Notes: generated from the letters alone by a model not told the origin. 64,000 nucleotides of DNA from Bog-473 sp963754445 (GCA_963754445.1 CAVWFT010000002.1:806001-870000); one strand, 5' to 3'; counted from the stretch's first letter, positions 1-9,002 are shown. Numbers and translations: made by a program.

Positions 1-2
1 CG

Positions 3-1115
3 GAAGGAGTCCTGCCGGGCCAGCACCTTGAGCAGACGATCCGTGCGGGCTACATCCACGCGGGCCGGTTCAAGATCCCAGAATCGAACATCCAACCGGC
101 CAGCCTCGATCTCCGCCTCGGCGAACGGGCTCTGCGGATCCGGTGCAGTTTCCTGCCCGGGAGCGACTCGGTCGAGCGCAAACTGAAGGACTACATCCTC
201 GACGAGATCGACCTCCGCGGCGACGGCGCGATGCTCGAGGCCCGATGCCCGTATCTCATCGAGCTCAAGGAGCGCCTCGATCTCCCGGCGGGCCTGCGGG
301 GGAAGGCCAACCCCAAGAGCTCGACCGGTCGCATCGATGTGTTCACCCGGGTCATCACCGACGGCAGCGATCGCTTCGACGAGGTGGCGCCCGGGTACAG
401 CGGCCCGCTGTATCTCGAAGTCGTGCCCCTGTCGTTCGCGGTGCGAGTGCGCGAGGACCTGACCCTCAACCAACTCAGGCTCGCCGTCGGCCGGCCCTGG
501 CTGAGTGATGACGACGTTCGACGGGCCCACCGAGAGGTCCCCATGCTCTTTCGGGGGGGAGAGCCGGTTCCCGAGGACGAGTTGGTGTTGTCCGATGGCC
601 TTTTCCTCGGACTGGATCTGCACGGCGACGATGCGGGTCAGGTCGGGCACAGCACGCGCGACAGTGCACCCCTGCTCGATCTGACCACCGGTCGGGAGAC
701 GGATCCGAGGCCGTTTTGGGATCCGGTCTACCGCGAGGACGGCGACCGGCTCGTGTTGTCGCCGAAACGGTTCTATCTGTTGATGTCCGACGAGGCGGTC
801 TGCATCCCGCCGAATCTCGCCGCCGAAATGACGGCCTACGACCCAACCAGCGGCGAGCTGCGCACGCACTACGCCGGGTTCTTCGATCCCGGATTCGGCT
901 ATGACCCCGCCGGGACGTTTCGGGGCTCGCGGGCCGCACTCGAGGTGCGCGCACACGACGTTCCGTTCATGGTCGAAAACGGGCAGGCGGTGTGCAAGCT
1001 GACCTTTGAACGCATGCTCGAAGAGCCGGTCGCCCTGTACGGATCTGGCATCGGTTCGTCCTACCAACAGCAAGAGGAAACGCTGAGCCGCTACTTCCGG
1101 CGCAACCCTTCGTAG
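3..1115 (+). CDS. dcd: dCTP deaminase-type protein (5'-truncated by window edge)
   Basis: The reading frame is open from the first bases of the window, so the start lies upstream; about 370 residues are visible. Residues resemble 2'-deoxycytidine 5'-triphosphate deaminases of the longer, roughly 360–370-residue type (DCD family), which convert dCTP to dUTP and feed dTMP synthesis. Supporting motifs are ANPKSSTGRIDVFTRVITDG (about residues 100–119 of the visible part) with the SSxGR substrate loop, and GYSGPLYLEVVP, which carries the expected catalytic Glu. The C-terminal half (from about residue 165) is a second, more divergent DCD-like region. It stands alone, followed by 139 bases before a secreted protein. 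The family assignment is firm; whether the preferred substrate is dCTP or another deoxynucleotide cannot be read from sequence. Confidence 0.85.
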   Translation, partial: EGVLPGQHLEQTIRAGYIHAGRFKIPESNIQPASLDLRLGERALRIRCSFLPGSDSVERKLKDYILDEIDLRGDGAMLEARCPYLIELKERLDLPAGLRGKANPKSSTGRIDVFTRVITDGSDRFDEVAPGYSGPLYLEVVPLSFAVRVREDLTLNQLRLAVGRPWLSDDDVRRAHREVPMLFRGGEPVPEDELVLSDGLFLGLDLHGDDAGQVGHSTRDSAPLLDLTTGRETDPRPFWDPVYREDGDRLVLSPKRFYLLMSDEAVCIPPNLAAEMTAYDPTSGELRTHYAGFFDPGFGYDPAGTFRGSRAALEVRAHDVPFMVENGQAVCKLTFERMLEEPVALYGSGIGSSYQQQEETLSRYFRRNPS

Positions 1116-1144
1116 CTCAGCACCGCGACGGCATCACCGAAGCG

Positions 1145-1208
1145 CCGTTGGTCAACGGAGCCACAACTCACCGTTTTCGACTCAAGTTCTTTGGGCATGT
1201 GACATGCC
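1145..1208. promoter_or_regulatory. two adjacent perfect palindromes upstream of the chaplin-like gene
   Basis: Two perfect inverted repeats lie between the dcd stop and the next start. The first is CCGTTG-GT-CAACGG (1145–1158). The second is GGCATGT-G-ACATGCC (1194–1208), ending 46 bases before the ATG at 1255. Short arms with 1–2 base spacers are typical of homodimeric regulator operators rather than terminators. Function as operators is inference. Confidence 0.4.
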
Positions 1209-1254
1209 AAGCGGGACGCAGAGCGGATGCGACCCGTCCAAAGGAGCATTCAAA

Positions 1255-2751
1255 ATGTGGCGGAACCGTCTCGTATCGGTTGGTGTGTTGTCGTGCGGGC
1301 TCATGCTGGTTGTAGCCAGCGCGTTGGGCTTTGCGCAATCGGGAGCAGGAGCGGCATCGCTGCCCTCAGCGCCCCTTCCTTCCCTACCTTCCTTACCTTC
1401 ACCCAGTTCACTTCCACTGTCAGTGGCCGTCCCGATCACGGCAGTCGTGAACGAGATCGCGGGCACGGCGTTGCCGGGGCAGAGCTCCACCACGGGGACG
1501 AACACCACCACCCAATCGTCCTCGGTGGCTGATGTCAACGCACCGGTCAACGCGTGCTCGTTGTCAGTGGGCGCGCTGGCCGGCGCCGATAGCAGCTGTT
1601 CGACGACGTCGGTCGGGACGGGTCAGAGCAGTGGCCTGGCCAACGTCAACGTGCCGGTGACGGCACAGGACAACGCCGTCGGCCTGCTCGGTGCGGGCGC
1701 GTCCGCCCTCGGGCTCACCTCCGGTCAGTCCTCGTCCTCCACCACGCAGGACGGGCTGGTCAACGCCAACGTCCCCGTCAGCGTGTGCTCGGTGAACGTC
1801 GGCGTGGCCGGCGATACGTCGAGCGGGTGCAACCTGACCGGTACCAACGGCACCACGTCACAGAACGGTCTCGTCGATGCCGACGTCCCGGTGACGGTGT
1901 GCGACATCATCGCCGAGGTCGATGGCAACAGCTCGGCCGGCTGCCCCCAGGACACCGACGGGGTCGCACAGTCGGGCGAGCTGGCCGACGCCTACGTCCC
2001 GGTGACGGCCTGCGGGGTCATCGCGGAGGTCGGCGGCCTGGCGACGGGATCGTGCATGCCGGCGAACAGCGCGGCGCTGGACAACGACCTGCCGACCAAC
2101 ACGGTGACCCAGACGGCCCCGATCGACGGTGTGCTGCCCGTCAGCGCGTGCAGCGTCGTCGTCGCCGTTGCAGGGAGTGCCTCGAACTCGTGTGAGCCCA
2201 CTCACGTCCAGACCACCCAGACGGGATCGGTCCCGGTGAACGGTCCGGTGACCCTGTGCTCGGTCGTGGCTGCAGTCGACGGGACCTCGGACGCAACGTG
2301 CACCGGTGCGCAGACGACCACCACACCCATCGGCGGGCCAGGAGATCCGGGGACCGGGATCACCGTGCCGGTCGACCTGTGCGGCGTACAGGGAGCCCTG
2401 GGGGGGAGTGCGGACGCTGCGTGTCCGGACGTGTCGACCACGCCGACGACCACGCCCACCACGCCGACGACCACACCCACCACGCCCACGACCACGCCCA
2501 CGACAACACCGTCCACGGCGCCAAGCGGCACCGGTCCCGGAAGCGGGAATTCCGACGGTTCGGGCCCGGTGGCCACGCTGACGGCGGTCACACCGTCGGG
2601 CCCGGCCACCACGACGTCGAACGTGGCACCGGCGGGCTCGTTGGCCTTCACCGGGGCGTGGCTCCTGGTCGAGCTGTTCCTCGGTGCGGCCGCGGTGTTG
2701 CTCGGTGCGGCCCTCGCCGTGGCGGCCCGGGTGCGTCGGACACAAGCCTGA
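1255..2751 (+). CDS. secreted chaplin-like repeat protein with LAFTG sortase signal
   Basis: A 498-residue surface protein. The ATG at 1255 is chosen over the in-frame ATG at 1204 because AAGGAG (1241–1246) sits 8 bases before it and it begins a signal peptide (MWRNRLVSVGVLSCGLMLVV, cleavage after about residue 28). The body holds about eight imperfect repeats with the pattern xxPVxxCxxxxxxxGxxxxxC, for example VNVPVTAQ, VPVTVCDIIAEVDG and VPVSACSVVVAVAG. Most units contain a Cys pair spaced about 14 residues, as in Streptomyces chaplin domains. A Thr/Pro-rich spacer (about residues 395–420) follows, then LAFTG, a hydrophobic segment and RVRRTQA. This is the arrangement of a sortase substrate; LAxTG is the class E variant. 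No sortase gene is in the window. The chaplin relation is by pattern only. Confidence 0.75.
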   Translation: MWRNRLVSVGVLSCGLMLVVASALGFAQSGAGAASLPSAPLPSLPSLPSPSSLPLSVAVPITAVVNEIAGTALPGQSSTTGTNTTTQSSSVADVNAPVNACSLSVGALAGADSSCSTTSVGTGQSSGLANVNVPVTAQDNAVGLLGAGASALGLTSGQSSSSTTQDGLVNANVPVSVCSVNVGVAGDTSSGCNLTGTNGTTSQNGLVDADVPVTVCDIIAEVDGNSSAGCPQDTDGVAQSGELADAYVPVTACGVIAEVGGLATGSCMPANSAALDNDLPTNTVTQTAPIDGVLPVSACSVVVAVAGSASNSCEPTHVQTTQTGSVPVNGPVTLCSVVAAVDGTSDATCTGAQTTTTPIGGPGDPGTGITVPVDLCGVQGALGGSADAACPDVSTTPTTTPTTPTTTPTTPTTTPTTTPSTAPSGTGPGSGNSDGSGPVATLTAVTPSGPATTTSNVAPAGSLAFTGAWLLVELFLGAAAVLLGAALAVAARVRRTQA

Positions 2752-2843
2752 CAATTCGTCGGGCCCCACGGTTCGAGCAGTAGGGCGGCAACGACCCTCC
2801 CGTTCTCCAGTCGGACTGATCCGATGGAGGATGGGAGGGATCG

Positions 2844-3800
2844 ATGTCCGACGGTGGGAGCATCACGACCCTGGAGGAATTCTTCCTCTCGCGTGAATTC
2901 GGCCAGGGCCAGGAAAAAGAAGCCGAGACGGCCTTCGTCCTTGACGAGGTCTGGGCTCGGGCCACGGCGATCGGGGGGGACATCCCACCCCTGGCCGGAC
3001 TCGACCGGCTCTTCGTGTCGCGCGACTTCGGGTCACGTGCGCCACACCGGTGGGTGGAGACCGGTCAGTCCGGAGGGTCAACAGACGGAGCAGCACGGGC
3101 CGACGAGCCGTTGGCCGCCGTGCTGGCCTTCGCCCCGCGGACCGGGGTGGCGAGGCACCGTGCCGTCGCCGCCTTCGGCGGGGTGGCGGCGGCAGCGGCC
3201 GCCCTCGCCGGGACGAACTGGGGCGTTCTCCATCAGGGGACGCCGCCCGGGTCGCGCCAACAGGCCGTGGCGGCGCCACAGAGGTATAACGGAACCGGAC
3301 GGGCCGGTTCCGACCCGACAGGTAGGACGAGCACCTCCGCGTCTCCCGCCAGGAATCGAACCGCCGGCACCTCGACGTCGAACGCTCAGCCCGCACCTTC
3401 GTCGTCACACAGCACGGGTGCGACTCTCGCCGCCGCCCTCGCAGCGCCTGGTGCAGTCGACATCGCGTCCACCTTCTCTGGTGGCCCGAGCCAGCACCAG
3501 GGCGCCCCGGTGTCGGGTGTCGGCATCACGACGACGGGGTCCACGTCGGCAAAGCCACCGGCCCTCGCGCCAGGAGCGCCTGCGTCCACCGCGACATCGG
3601 TGCCAGCGCCGCCCCCTGCTCCGAGTGCGGTCGCCACACCTGTCACCGAGGCGGTGGGAACCGTCGACAACACGGTCACAACAATTGCCAATGGAGTGCA
3701 GTCAGTAGTGCCCGTCACGAGCACTCTCACGGGGGTTCTCGACGAGGTGGGGACGGCGGCTGGGGATCTCGGGCAGACGCTGCCGGCACCGAGGACGTGA
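2844..3800 (+). CDS. single-pass membrane protein with L[ED]xxFxSxxFG motifs
   Basis: A 318-residue protein of unknown function. The ATG is preceded by GGGAGGG (2833–2839). The N-terminal ~100 residues contain two copies of a short motif, LEEFFLSREFG (near residue 10) and LDRLFVSRDFG (near residue 54). One hydrophobic segment follows (about residues 110–130, RHRAVAAFGGVAAAAAALAG), then a long Ser/Thr/Ala/Pro-rich tail typical of an extracytoplasmic linker. The topology (N-terminus inside, tail outside) is inferred. The next gene encodes a shorter protein with the same layout and one copy of the same motif, so the two are probably paralogues. I do not recognise a known family. Confidence 0.65.
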   Translation: MSDGGSITTLEEFFLSREFGQGQEKEAETAFVLDEVWARATAIGGDIPPLAGLDRLFVSRDFGSRAPHRWVETGQSGGSTDGAARADEPLAAVLAFAPRTGVARHRAVAAFGGVAAAAAALAGTNWGVLHQGTPPGSRQQAVAAPQRYNGTGRAGSDPTGRTSTSASPARNRTAGTSTSNAQPAPSSSHSTGATLAAALAAPGAVDIASTFSGGPSQHQGAPVSGVGITTTGSTSAKPPALAPGAPASTATSVPAPPPAPSAVATPVTEAVGTVDNTVTTIANGVQSVVPVTSTLTGVLDEVGTAAGDLGQTLPAPRT

Positions 3801-4035
3801 GCACGACCAGGGGTTCCGCACGATCAGTGCGCCGTGCCACCCAAGTTTCACGGATTTCTGAAAGCCGTAACCCAGGTGTAGGGCCTATTTCGGTGAATTT
3901 CTGAGACTCTGCTTTGGCTGGTTCCCCTTTTTGACGACTACCTATATGGTGAAAACGAGGGGTCGCGCAAGGCTTTCGGGAACCAGGGTCCCGTCGCAGG
4001 AGCCGGTCATAGATGCACGACCCATGGAGGGGAGG
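3801..4035 (+). promoter_or_regulatory. AT-richer intergenic region with 9-bp inverted repeat
   Basis: This 235-base gap is less GC-rich than its surroundings, especially 3840–3960, which suggests a promoter/leader for the gene at 4036. It contains the perfect inverted repeat CTGGTTCCC (3918–3926) / GGGAACCAG (3978–3986) with a 51-base loop, and TTGACG and TATATG boxes whose spacing does not fit a standard promoter. An in-frame TTG at 3931 could extend the next protein but has no ribosome binding site. Confidence 0.35.
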
Positions 4036-4752
4036 ATGGAGGCTTCTGGGCCCTATTGGGCTGAATCACCTGACAGCGCCAGCCTTGAGGACGTCTTCAC
4101 TTCGGAGACTTTCGGACGACCTCTCGAGCCGGGTGCTGACGGAGGTGTCGGGACCGCAACGGTCGAGACGCTTCCCCGGGTCGCACTGATCCGCAATCGC
4201 ATGATCGCCACGGTCAGCGTGGCCGCCGCCGCTCTGTTGGTGGCGACCTTGTTCGCAACAGGAGCGGCCAAGCCGCCGACTCTCAGCGCGCAAGGTGCCA
4301 ATGGTCCGACGACCATTCCGACCTTCACCAATCCGTCGACGGGTGGATCCTCCTCGTCCGGTGGTACCGCGCCCGGCGGCGGAAGCTCCGGTGCGGCTGC
4401 GCCGGCCACCTCGACGACGACGCAGCCGACCCACGCGAACTCGGGCTCATCGGGGATCACGTCGAACCAGAACTCCGGGGCGACGGTGGTCGACCTGACT
4501 CCGAGCAGCGGTTCGACGACCGCATCGCTGGGCAACCTGACCACGAGTTCGACGGTGCCACCCGCACCCGCATCGGCACCCACGACGACGACCACGGCGC
4601 CACCGGTGACAACCACCACCACGACGACGCCTCCGGCCGATGGCGGGGGAGGCGCCGGCAAGCACCGGACGACTCCGTCATGGGGCGGATCCGGCCCGTT
4701 CAGCTGCAATGCCCAGACCAACGATGGGCACGTCGTCCAGACCTGTAACTGA
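4036..4752 (+). CDS. membrane protein, paralogue of the preceding gene
   Basis: A 238-residue protein. The ATG at 4036 is chosen because GGAGGGGAGG directly precedes it (4027–4035); an in-frame TTG at 3931 lacks one. Near residue 17 it has LEDVFTSETFG, the same motif found twice in the upstream protein. A hydrophobic segment (about residues 58–78, MIATVSVAAAALLVATLFA) follows, then a long Gly/Ser/Thr/Pro-rich tail ending in a small C-terminal patch with two Cys (SCNAQTNDGHVVQTCN). It is presumably anchored in the membrane with the tail outside. Function unknown; the shared motif hints at a common cytoplasmic partner (inference). Confidence 0.65.
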   Translation: MEASGPYWAESPDSASLEDVFTSETFGRPLEPGADGGVGTATVETLPRVALIRNRMIATVSVAAAALLVATLFATGAAKPPTLSAQGANGPTTIPTFTNPSTGGSSSSGGTAPGGGSSGAAAPATSTTTQPTHANSGSSGITSNQNSGATVVDLTPSSGSTTASLGNLTTSSTVPPAPASAPTTTTTAPPVTTTTTTTPPADGGGGAGKHRTTPSWGGSGPFSCNAQTNDGHVVQTCN

Positions 4753-4887
4753 TCACCGCCGCCAGACAGCGAGACCGCCAGACGTCTGACCGTCGAGCCG
4801 GTCGTCGCCCGACTCGTACCGTCCCGCCCCTCGGGCTGGTAAGTATGCGGGCACCCGCTGCCAGAGCGGGGGCGAGCGAGGTCAGTC

Positions 4888-5868
4888 ATGAACTACGAGA
4901 ACTTGGGCACGTCCGGTCTGCGGGTTTCGAGGATCTGTCTCGGCATGATGGGATTCGGGAACGCCAGTGACCGCGCCTGGGTGGTCGACGAAGAGGCCGC
5001 CGATCCCATCGTCCGAGCCGCCGTCGAGGGTGGTGTGACCTTCTTCGACACGGCGGACGCCTATTCGGCCGGCGCCAGCGAGGTGGCCACCGGGAATCTG
5101 GTGCCCAAGTACCTGAGCCGGGACGAGGCCGTGATCGCCACCAAGGTCTTCATGCCGGTGACCCCGGGCGAGAACGGGGGCGGTCTCGGGCGCAAGCACA
5201 TCCTTTCGGGCATCGATGCCTCGCTGCGGCGCCTGAAGATGGACCACGTCGACCTCTATCAGATCCATCGCTGGGACCCGCGCACGCCGATAGAGGAGAC
5301 GATGGAAGCCCTCAACGACGTGGTGCGGTCCGGCAAGGCCCGCTATATCGGCGCCAGCTCCATGTTCTCCTGGCAGTTCGCCAAGGCCCAGTACACCGCC
5401 GAGGCCCACGGGTGGGCGAAGTTCGTCTCCATGCAGAACCACTACAACCTCATCTACCGCGAGGAAGAGCGCGAGATGATCCCCCTCTGCCTCGATCAGG
5501 GTGTCGGGTGTATTCCCTGGAGCCCGCTGGCGCGTGGTGTGCTGGCCGGCACGCGCACCAGGGAGGGTGGCCGCAACACCACACGCTCGAGCACCGATCC
5601 CTTCACCGACTACCTCTACTCGCAACCCACCGACTTCGACGTCGTCGAAGCCGCCGACGAGGTGGCCCGAGGCCGGGGTGTGCCGACCGCCCAGGTGGCC
5701 CTGGCCTGGCTGCTCGGGAAGCCGGGCGTCACCGCGCCGATCGTGGGCTCGACCAAGGAGCATCACCTGCGCGACGCGTTGAACGCCGAGGCGCTCAGCC
5801 TGACCGGCGACGAAGTCGAGGCGCTCGAGAAGCCCTACGTGGCCCATCCCGTCCTCGGGCACTTCTGA
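4888..5868 (+). CDS. aldo/keto reductase
   Basis: A 326-residue NAD(P)H-dependent oxidoreductase of the aldo/keto reductase superfamily, full length, soluble. The catalytic tetrad is visible: D54 and Y59 in FFDTADAYS, K86 in IATKVF, H127 in YQIHRWD. The C-terminal part has the cofactor-binding pattern PIVGSTKEHHL. It resembles the 'predicted oxidoreductase' subgroup (Tas/YajO-like) that reduces aldehydes and ketones; the true substrate cannot be deduced. It is monocistronic as far as spacing shows, with 141 bases to the next gene. A second, more distant member lies at 36794–37654. Confidence 0.9.
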   Translation: MNYENLGTSGLRVSRICLGMMGFGNASDRAWVVDEEAADPIVRAAVEGGVTFFDTADAYSAGASEVATGNLVPKYLSRDEAVIATKVFMPVTPGENGGGLGRKHILSGIDASLRRLKMDHVDLYQIHRWDPRTPIEETMEALNDVVRSGKARYIGASSMFSWQFAKAQYTAEAHGWAKFVSMQNHYNLIYREEEREMIPLCLDQGVGCIPWSPLARGVLAGTRTREGGRNTTRSSTDPFTDYLYSQPTDFDVVEAADEVARGRGVPTAQVALAWLLGKPGVTAPIVGSTKEHHLRDALNAEALSLTGDEVEALEKPYVAHPVLGHF

Positions 5869-5950
5869 TGCGACGCCGGACGTTCCCGAGGAGAGCGCCC
5901 CGGTCCTGGGCCCGGAACGCACGGAGCCACTAGGGTCCGGCGGGATGCCG

Positions 5951-5971
5951 AGCGTCGAGCGTCGAGCGTCG
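5951..5971. repeat. tandem heptamer, three copies of AGCGTCG
   Basis: Three head-to-tail copies of AGCGTCG lie just upstream of the acyl-CoA synthetase gene. This is probably a slippage product; no function is implied. Confidence 0.6.
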
Positions 5972-6009
5972 ACGCGCACAGTCGTGTCAGGCGAGAGAAC
6001 GGGGGGCCC

Positions 6010-7557
6010 ATGCGTGTCGCGCTGACGGTGGCCGACTTCCTCAACCGCGCTGCGCTGGTCTACGGGGATCGGGTGGCCGTGGTCGACGAGCCCGACGTGG
6101 CGGGCTCGTGGGGCAGCCAGACGTATACCGAGCTCGAGGCCCGGGCCCGGGGTCTGGCCCTCTCCCTCGATCGGCTCGGCATCGCCCACGGCGAGCGCGT
6201 CGCCATCGTCAGCCCGAACTCCGCCCACTTCTTGGCCTCCTTCTTCGGCGTCAGCGGCTACGGCCGCGTGCTCGTGCCCATCAACTTCCGCCTCACCGCC
6301 GAGGAGATCGCTTACGTCGTCGGGCACGCGGGCGCGTCGGTCCTCCTGTACGACCCGGACCTGGCCGACCAGGTGGCCCCCATCAAGGTGGCGCACCGCT
6401 TCGCCCTCGACAATGTCGCCGACGCCGAGCTGTTCGCGCCCGCCGCCGCCACGGCCGTCCCCGATCCATGGGAGGCCGACGAGGACAGCCCGTGCTCGAT
6501 CAACTACACCTCGGGTACGACGGCGCGGCCGAAGGGCGTCCTGTTGACCCAGCGCAACTGCTGGCTCAACGCGGCGATGTTCGGTTGGCACACGGGCGTG
6601 AGCGACCGCGACGTCCTGTTGCACACGCTGCCCATGTTCCACTGCAACGGCTGGGGGATGCCGTACGCGGTGACCGGGATGGGCGGCATGCACGTCGTGC
6701 TGCGCAAGATCGACGGCGAAGACATCTTGGATCGGATCGAGCGTCATGGCGTCACGCTGCTCTGTGCCGCACCGGCCGTCGTGGCGGCCGCGCTCGCCGC
6801 GGCGGAGGCGCGGACCCAGGAGGGCCGGGTCGTGCCGGGCCGGGGGACCGTGCGTGTCGTGGTGGCCGGCGCGCCGCCGCCGTCGAAGACCATCGAGCGG
6901 GTGGAGACCGAGCTCGGGTGGGAGTTCATCCAGATCTACGGGCTGACCGAGACCTCCCCGCTGCTCACCATCAACCGGGCGCCGGCCGAATGGGACACGT
7001 TGAGCGCGGCGGACCGCTCCCTCCGGCTCTCCCGGGCCGGCGTGCCGGCCATCGGGGTGGAGATGGCGATCGACGACGAGGGTGAGGTGCTGGCCCGTGC
7101 CAACCACGTCTTCGACGGGTACTGGGACCAGCCGGAGGAGTCGGCGGCCGCCCTCGCCGGCGGCTGGTTCCACACCGGCGACGGCGGTTACCTCGATGAC
7201 GCGTACGTCGTCATCTCGGACCGCAAGAAGGACGTCATCATCACCGGCGGTGAGAACGTCTCGTCGATCGAGGTGGAGGACTGCCTCTATCAACACCCGG
7301 CCGTGGCCGAGGTGGCGGTGATCGGGGTGCCCGACGAGCGCTGGGGCGAGACGGTCGCCGCGCTGGTCGTCGTGCGTGAGGGCGAGACGGTCAGCGCGGA
7401 CGAGCTCATCGCGCACTGCCGCGATCGCATGGCACACTTCAAGGCGCCCCGCTCGGTGGAGTTCCGCGACGCCCTCGATCGCACGGCGACGGGGAAGCTG
7501 CAGAAGTACAAGCTGCGCCAGCCCTACTGGTCCGGGCGGGACCGACGCGTCAACTAG
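6010..7557 (+). CDS. AMP-dependent acyl-CoA synthetase / fatty-acid-CoA ligase
   Basis: A 515-residue member of the ANL adenylating superfamily, which activates a carboxylic acid with ATP and transfers it to CoA. The P-loop is YTSGTTARPKG (residues 166–176). Further on are the IYGLTETSP motif, the TGDGGYLDD motif, the hinge/acyl-lock region SDRKKDVIITGGENVSSIE, and the C-terminal catalytic lysine in TATGKLQK. Length and motif order are normal for medium/long-chain acyl-CoA synthetases. GGGGGG just before the ATG at 6010 is the likely ribosome binding site. The stop codon abuts the stop of the convergent RNase D gene with no gap. Substrate chain length is not predictable; thiolase and thioesterases elsewhere in the window fit fatty acid turnover. 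Confidence 0.9.
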   Translation: MRVALTVADFLNRAALVYGDRVAVVDEPDVAGSWGSQTYTELEARARGLALSLDRLGIAHGERVAIVSPNSAHFLASFFGVSGYGRVLVPINFRLTAEEIAYVVGHAGASVLLYDPDLADQVAPIKVAHRFALDNVADAELFAPAAATAVPDPWEADEDSPCSINYTSGTTARPKGVLLTQRNCWLNAAMFGWHTGVSDRDVLLHTLPMFHCNGWGMPYAVTGMGGMHVVLRKIDGEDILDRIERHGVTLLCAAPAVVAAALAAAEARTQEGRVVPGRGTVRVVVAGAPPPSKTIERVETELGWEFIQIYGLTETSPLLTINRAPAEWDTLSAADRSLRLSRAGVPAIGVEMAIDDEGEVLARANHVFDGYWDQPEESAAALAGGWFHTGDGGYLDDAYVVISDRKKDVIITGGENVSSIEVEDCLYQHPAVAEVAVIGVPDERWGETVAALVVVREGETVSADELIAHCRDRMAHFKAPRSVEFRDALDRTATGKLQKYKLRQPYWSGRDRRVN

Positions 7558-8742
7558 TCACGGGGCGGGCGGGTCGATCGGTCGACCGGACCGCTCTTCG
7601 AGCACCAGTCGTCCCTTGCGCCCGAAGGCCGCCGCCACCTCGCCGCCGATCAGCCGGCGCAGCGGATCGCCGATGATGGAACGTCGCCAGCCCACGTCGA
7701 GCCGGCTCGGCTCACCGCAGAGGAGCTGGGCGATGTCGGCCCGGGTGGCCAGCAGGGCCTGGTCGAAATCGAGATCGTCGGCGATCTGACGCACCACACC
7801 CGAGCACACGGCGACGGCCGCGGCCGGGGCAGGTGCCTCCCGGCCCTCCGACGGCATGCGGATCTGCTCGGGAGGGAGGTCGATGCCCCGGGCGACGGCG
7901 TCGAGGATCTCGCGGGAACGACCCTGGGCCAGGTGCCGTCCGTCCACGCCGCGCGTGCGACGCAGTTCCTCGCCGTTGGCGGGCGGCCGCTGCACGATCG
8001 CCTGGAGCGCCAGGTCCGAGAGGATCATCCGGCGCGGACGGTTGCTCGACGCGGCCGTGCGCTCACGCCAGGCCGCCACCTCCTGGGCCACGCCCCGTTG
8101 GCGCCGCGACATGCCGCGGATGTCACCCAGCTTCCACCAGGCCTCCTCGGCCACCCGGGCCGGCGCCCGCTGACCCAGCACGGCGTCGCACTCGTCGAGG
8201 GCCCACTCCAGCCGTCCGAGTGTCTCGAGCCGCTCGCTCAGGACCCGACGCAACTCGAGCAGGTGGGCCACGTCGTTGAGGGCGTAGGAGATCTGCCGTT
8301 CCGGGATGGGTCGTTCGAGCCAGTCCGAGAGGCGGTCGGCCTTCGGCAGGGTCACCCCGAGCATCTGATCCACCAGTCGGGACAGGGAGGGTGACGACAT
8401 GCCGAGGAACCCGGCGACGATCTGGGTGTCGAACACACTGGGCGGCACCGCCCCGCACGCGGCGAGCAGCACATCGAGGTCCTGTCCGGCCGCATGGGCG
8501 ATGGCCTGTCCCGGTCCGTCGAACACCGCCGCCAGCGGGGAGGGGTCGACCGCCAGCGGATCGACGAGCGCGGCGGCGTCGGGTCCCCAGGCGATCTGGA
8601 TGAGCGCGAGGTCGGGGACATAGGTGCGCTCCGTGTGGAACTCGGTGTCGAAGCCGTAGGCGTCGGCGGCCGAGAGCTCTTCGACCAGCGCGTCGAGCCC
8701 GCTCTCGTCGACCACCATGCGGGCGGGCGCTGCGTTCGTCAT
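7558..8742 (-). CDS. rnd: ribonuclease D (DEDDy exonuclease with HRDC domain)
   Basis: A 394-residue 3'-to-5' exoribonuclease used in tRNA/stable RNA 3'-end processing. The exonuclease residues are visible: D32 and E34 in GFDTEFHTE, D88 in AGQDLDVLL, and Y153xxxD157 in SYALNDVAHLLEL, giving the DEDDy set. An HRDC-type helical domain follows (about residues 205–290). The start ATG at 8742 (MTNAAPARM) is chosen because an upstream in-frame extension to 8928 is low in coding character; no good ribosome binding site is seen for either. None of the three tRNA genes in this window encodes its CCA, so 3' trimming followed by CCA addition is required, which suits this enzyme. Confidence 0.88.
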   Translation of the reverse strand: MTNAAPARMVVDESGLDALVEELSAADAYGFDTEFHTERTYVPDLALIQIAWGPDAAALVDPLAVDPSPLAAVFDGPGQAIAHAAGQDLDVLLAACGAVPPSVFDTQIVAGFLGMSSPSLSRLVDQMLGVTLPKADRLSDWLERPIPERQISYALNDVAHLLELRRVLSERLETLGRLEWALDECDAVLGQRAPARVAEEAWWKLGDIRGMSRRQRGVAQEVAAWRERTAASSNRPRRMILSDLALQAIVQRPPANGEELRRTRGVDGRHLAQGRSREILDAVARGIDLPPEQIRMPSEGREAPAPAAAVAVCSGVVRQIADDLDFDQALLATRADIAQLLCGEPSRLDVGWRRSIIGDPLRRLIGGEVAAAFGRKGRLVLEERSGRPIDPPAP

Positions 8743-9002
8743 CGGGTGGAGGTGCGGCGGGATCGTGCCAAGACTTCCGGCGACGTTATCGCGGGGGATT
8801 TCGTTGCCATCCGGTGGCAATCCGCTTGCACGTCCAAAGGGGGCGCAGTTGGCCCCGAATTGGGCCGGGCGGCAGATACAATGGCCCCCTGGCCTGGGGA
8901 AACAGGGATTACCCGGCCCACGCAACAACCGGCTCGCGACTTAAGGCCCCGTCGGAGTCGACCGAGGTCCATCACAGCGCATTCGGAGGATCGGAGGGGG
9001 CA

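Noticed and set aside
2437..2520. Regular GACCACGCC-type repeats as a possible CRISPR or satellite
   Set aside because: They encode the Thr/Pro linker of the chaplin-like protein in frame; no spacers or palindromic repeats.
4882..7437. 851-residue reverse-strand frame across the aldo/keto reductase and acyl-CoA synthetase
   Set aside because: It is antisense to two clear enzymes and consists of Arg/His/Gly/Asp-rich low-quality sequence, the usual shadow of GC-rich genes.
8743..9002. Possible c-di-GMP (GEMM) riboswitch before the GGDEF-like gene
   Set aside because: The text contains CCACGCAACAACC and a G-rich stem, but the conserved riboswitch core could not be matched.
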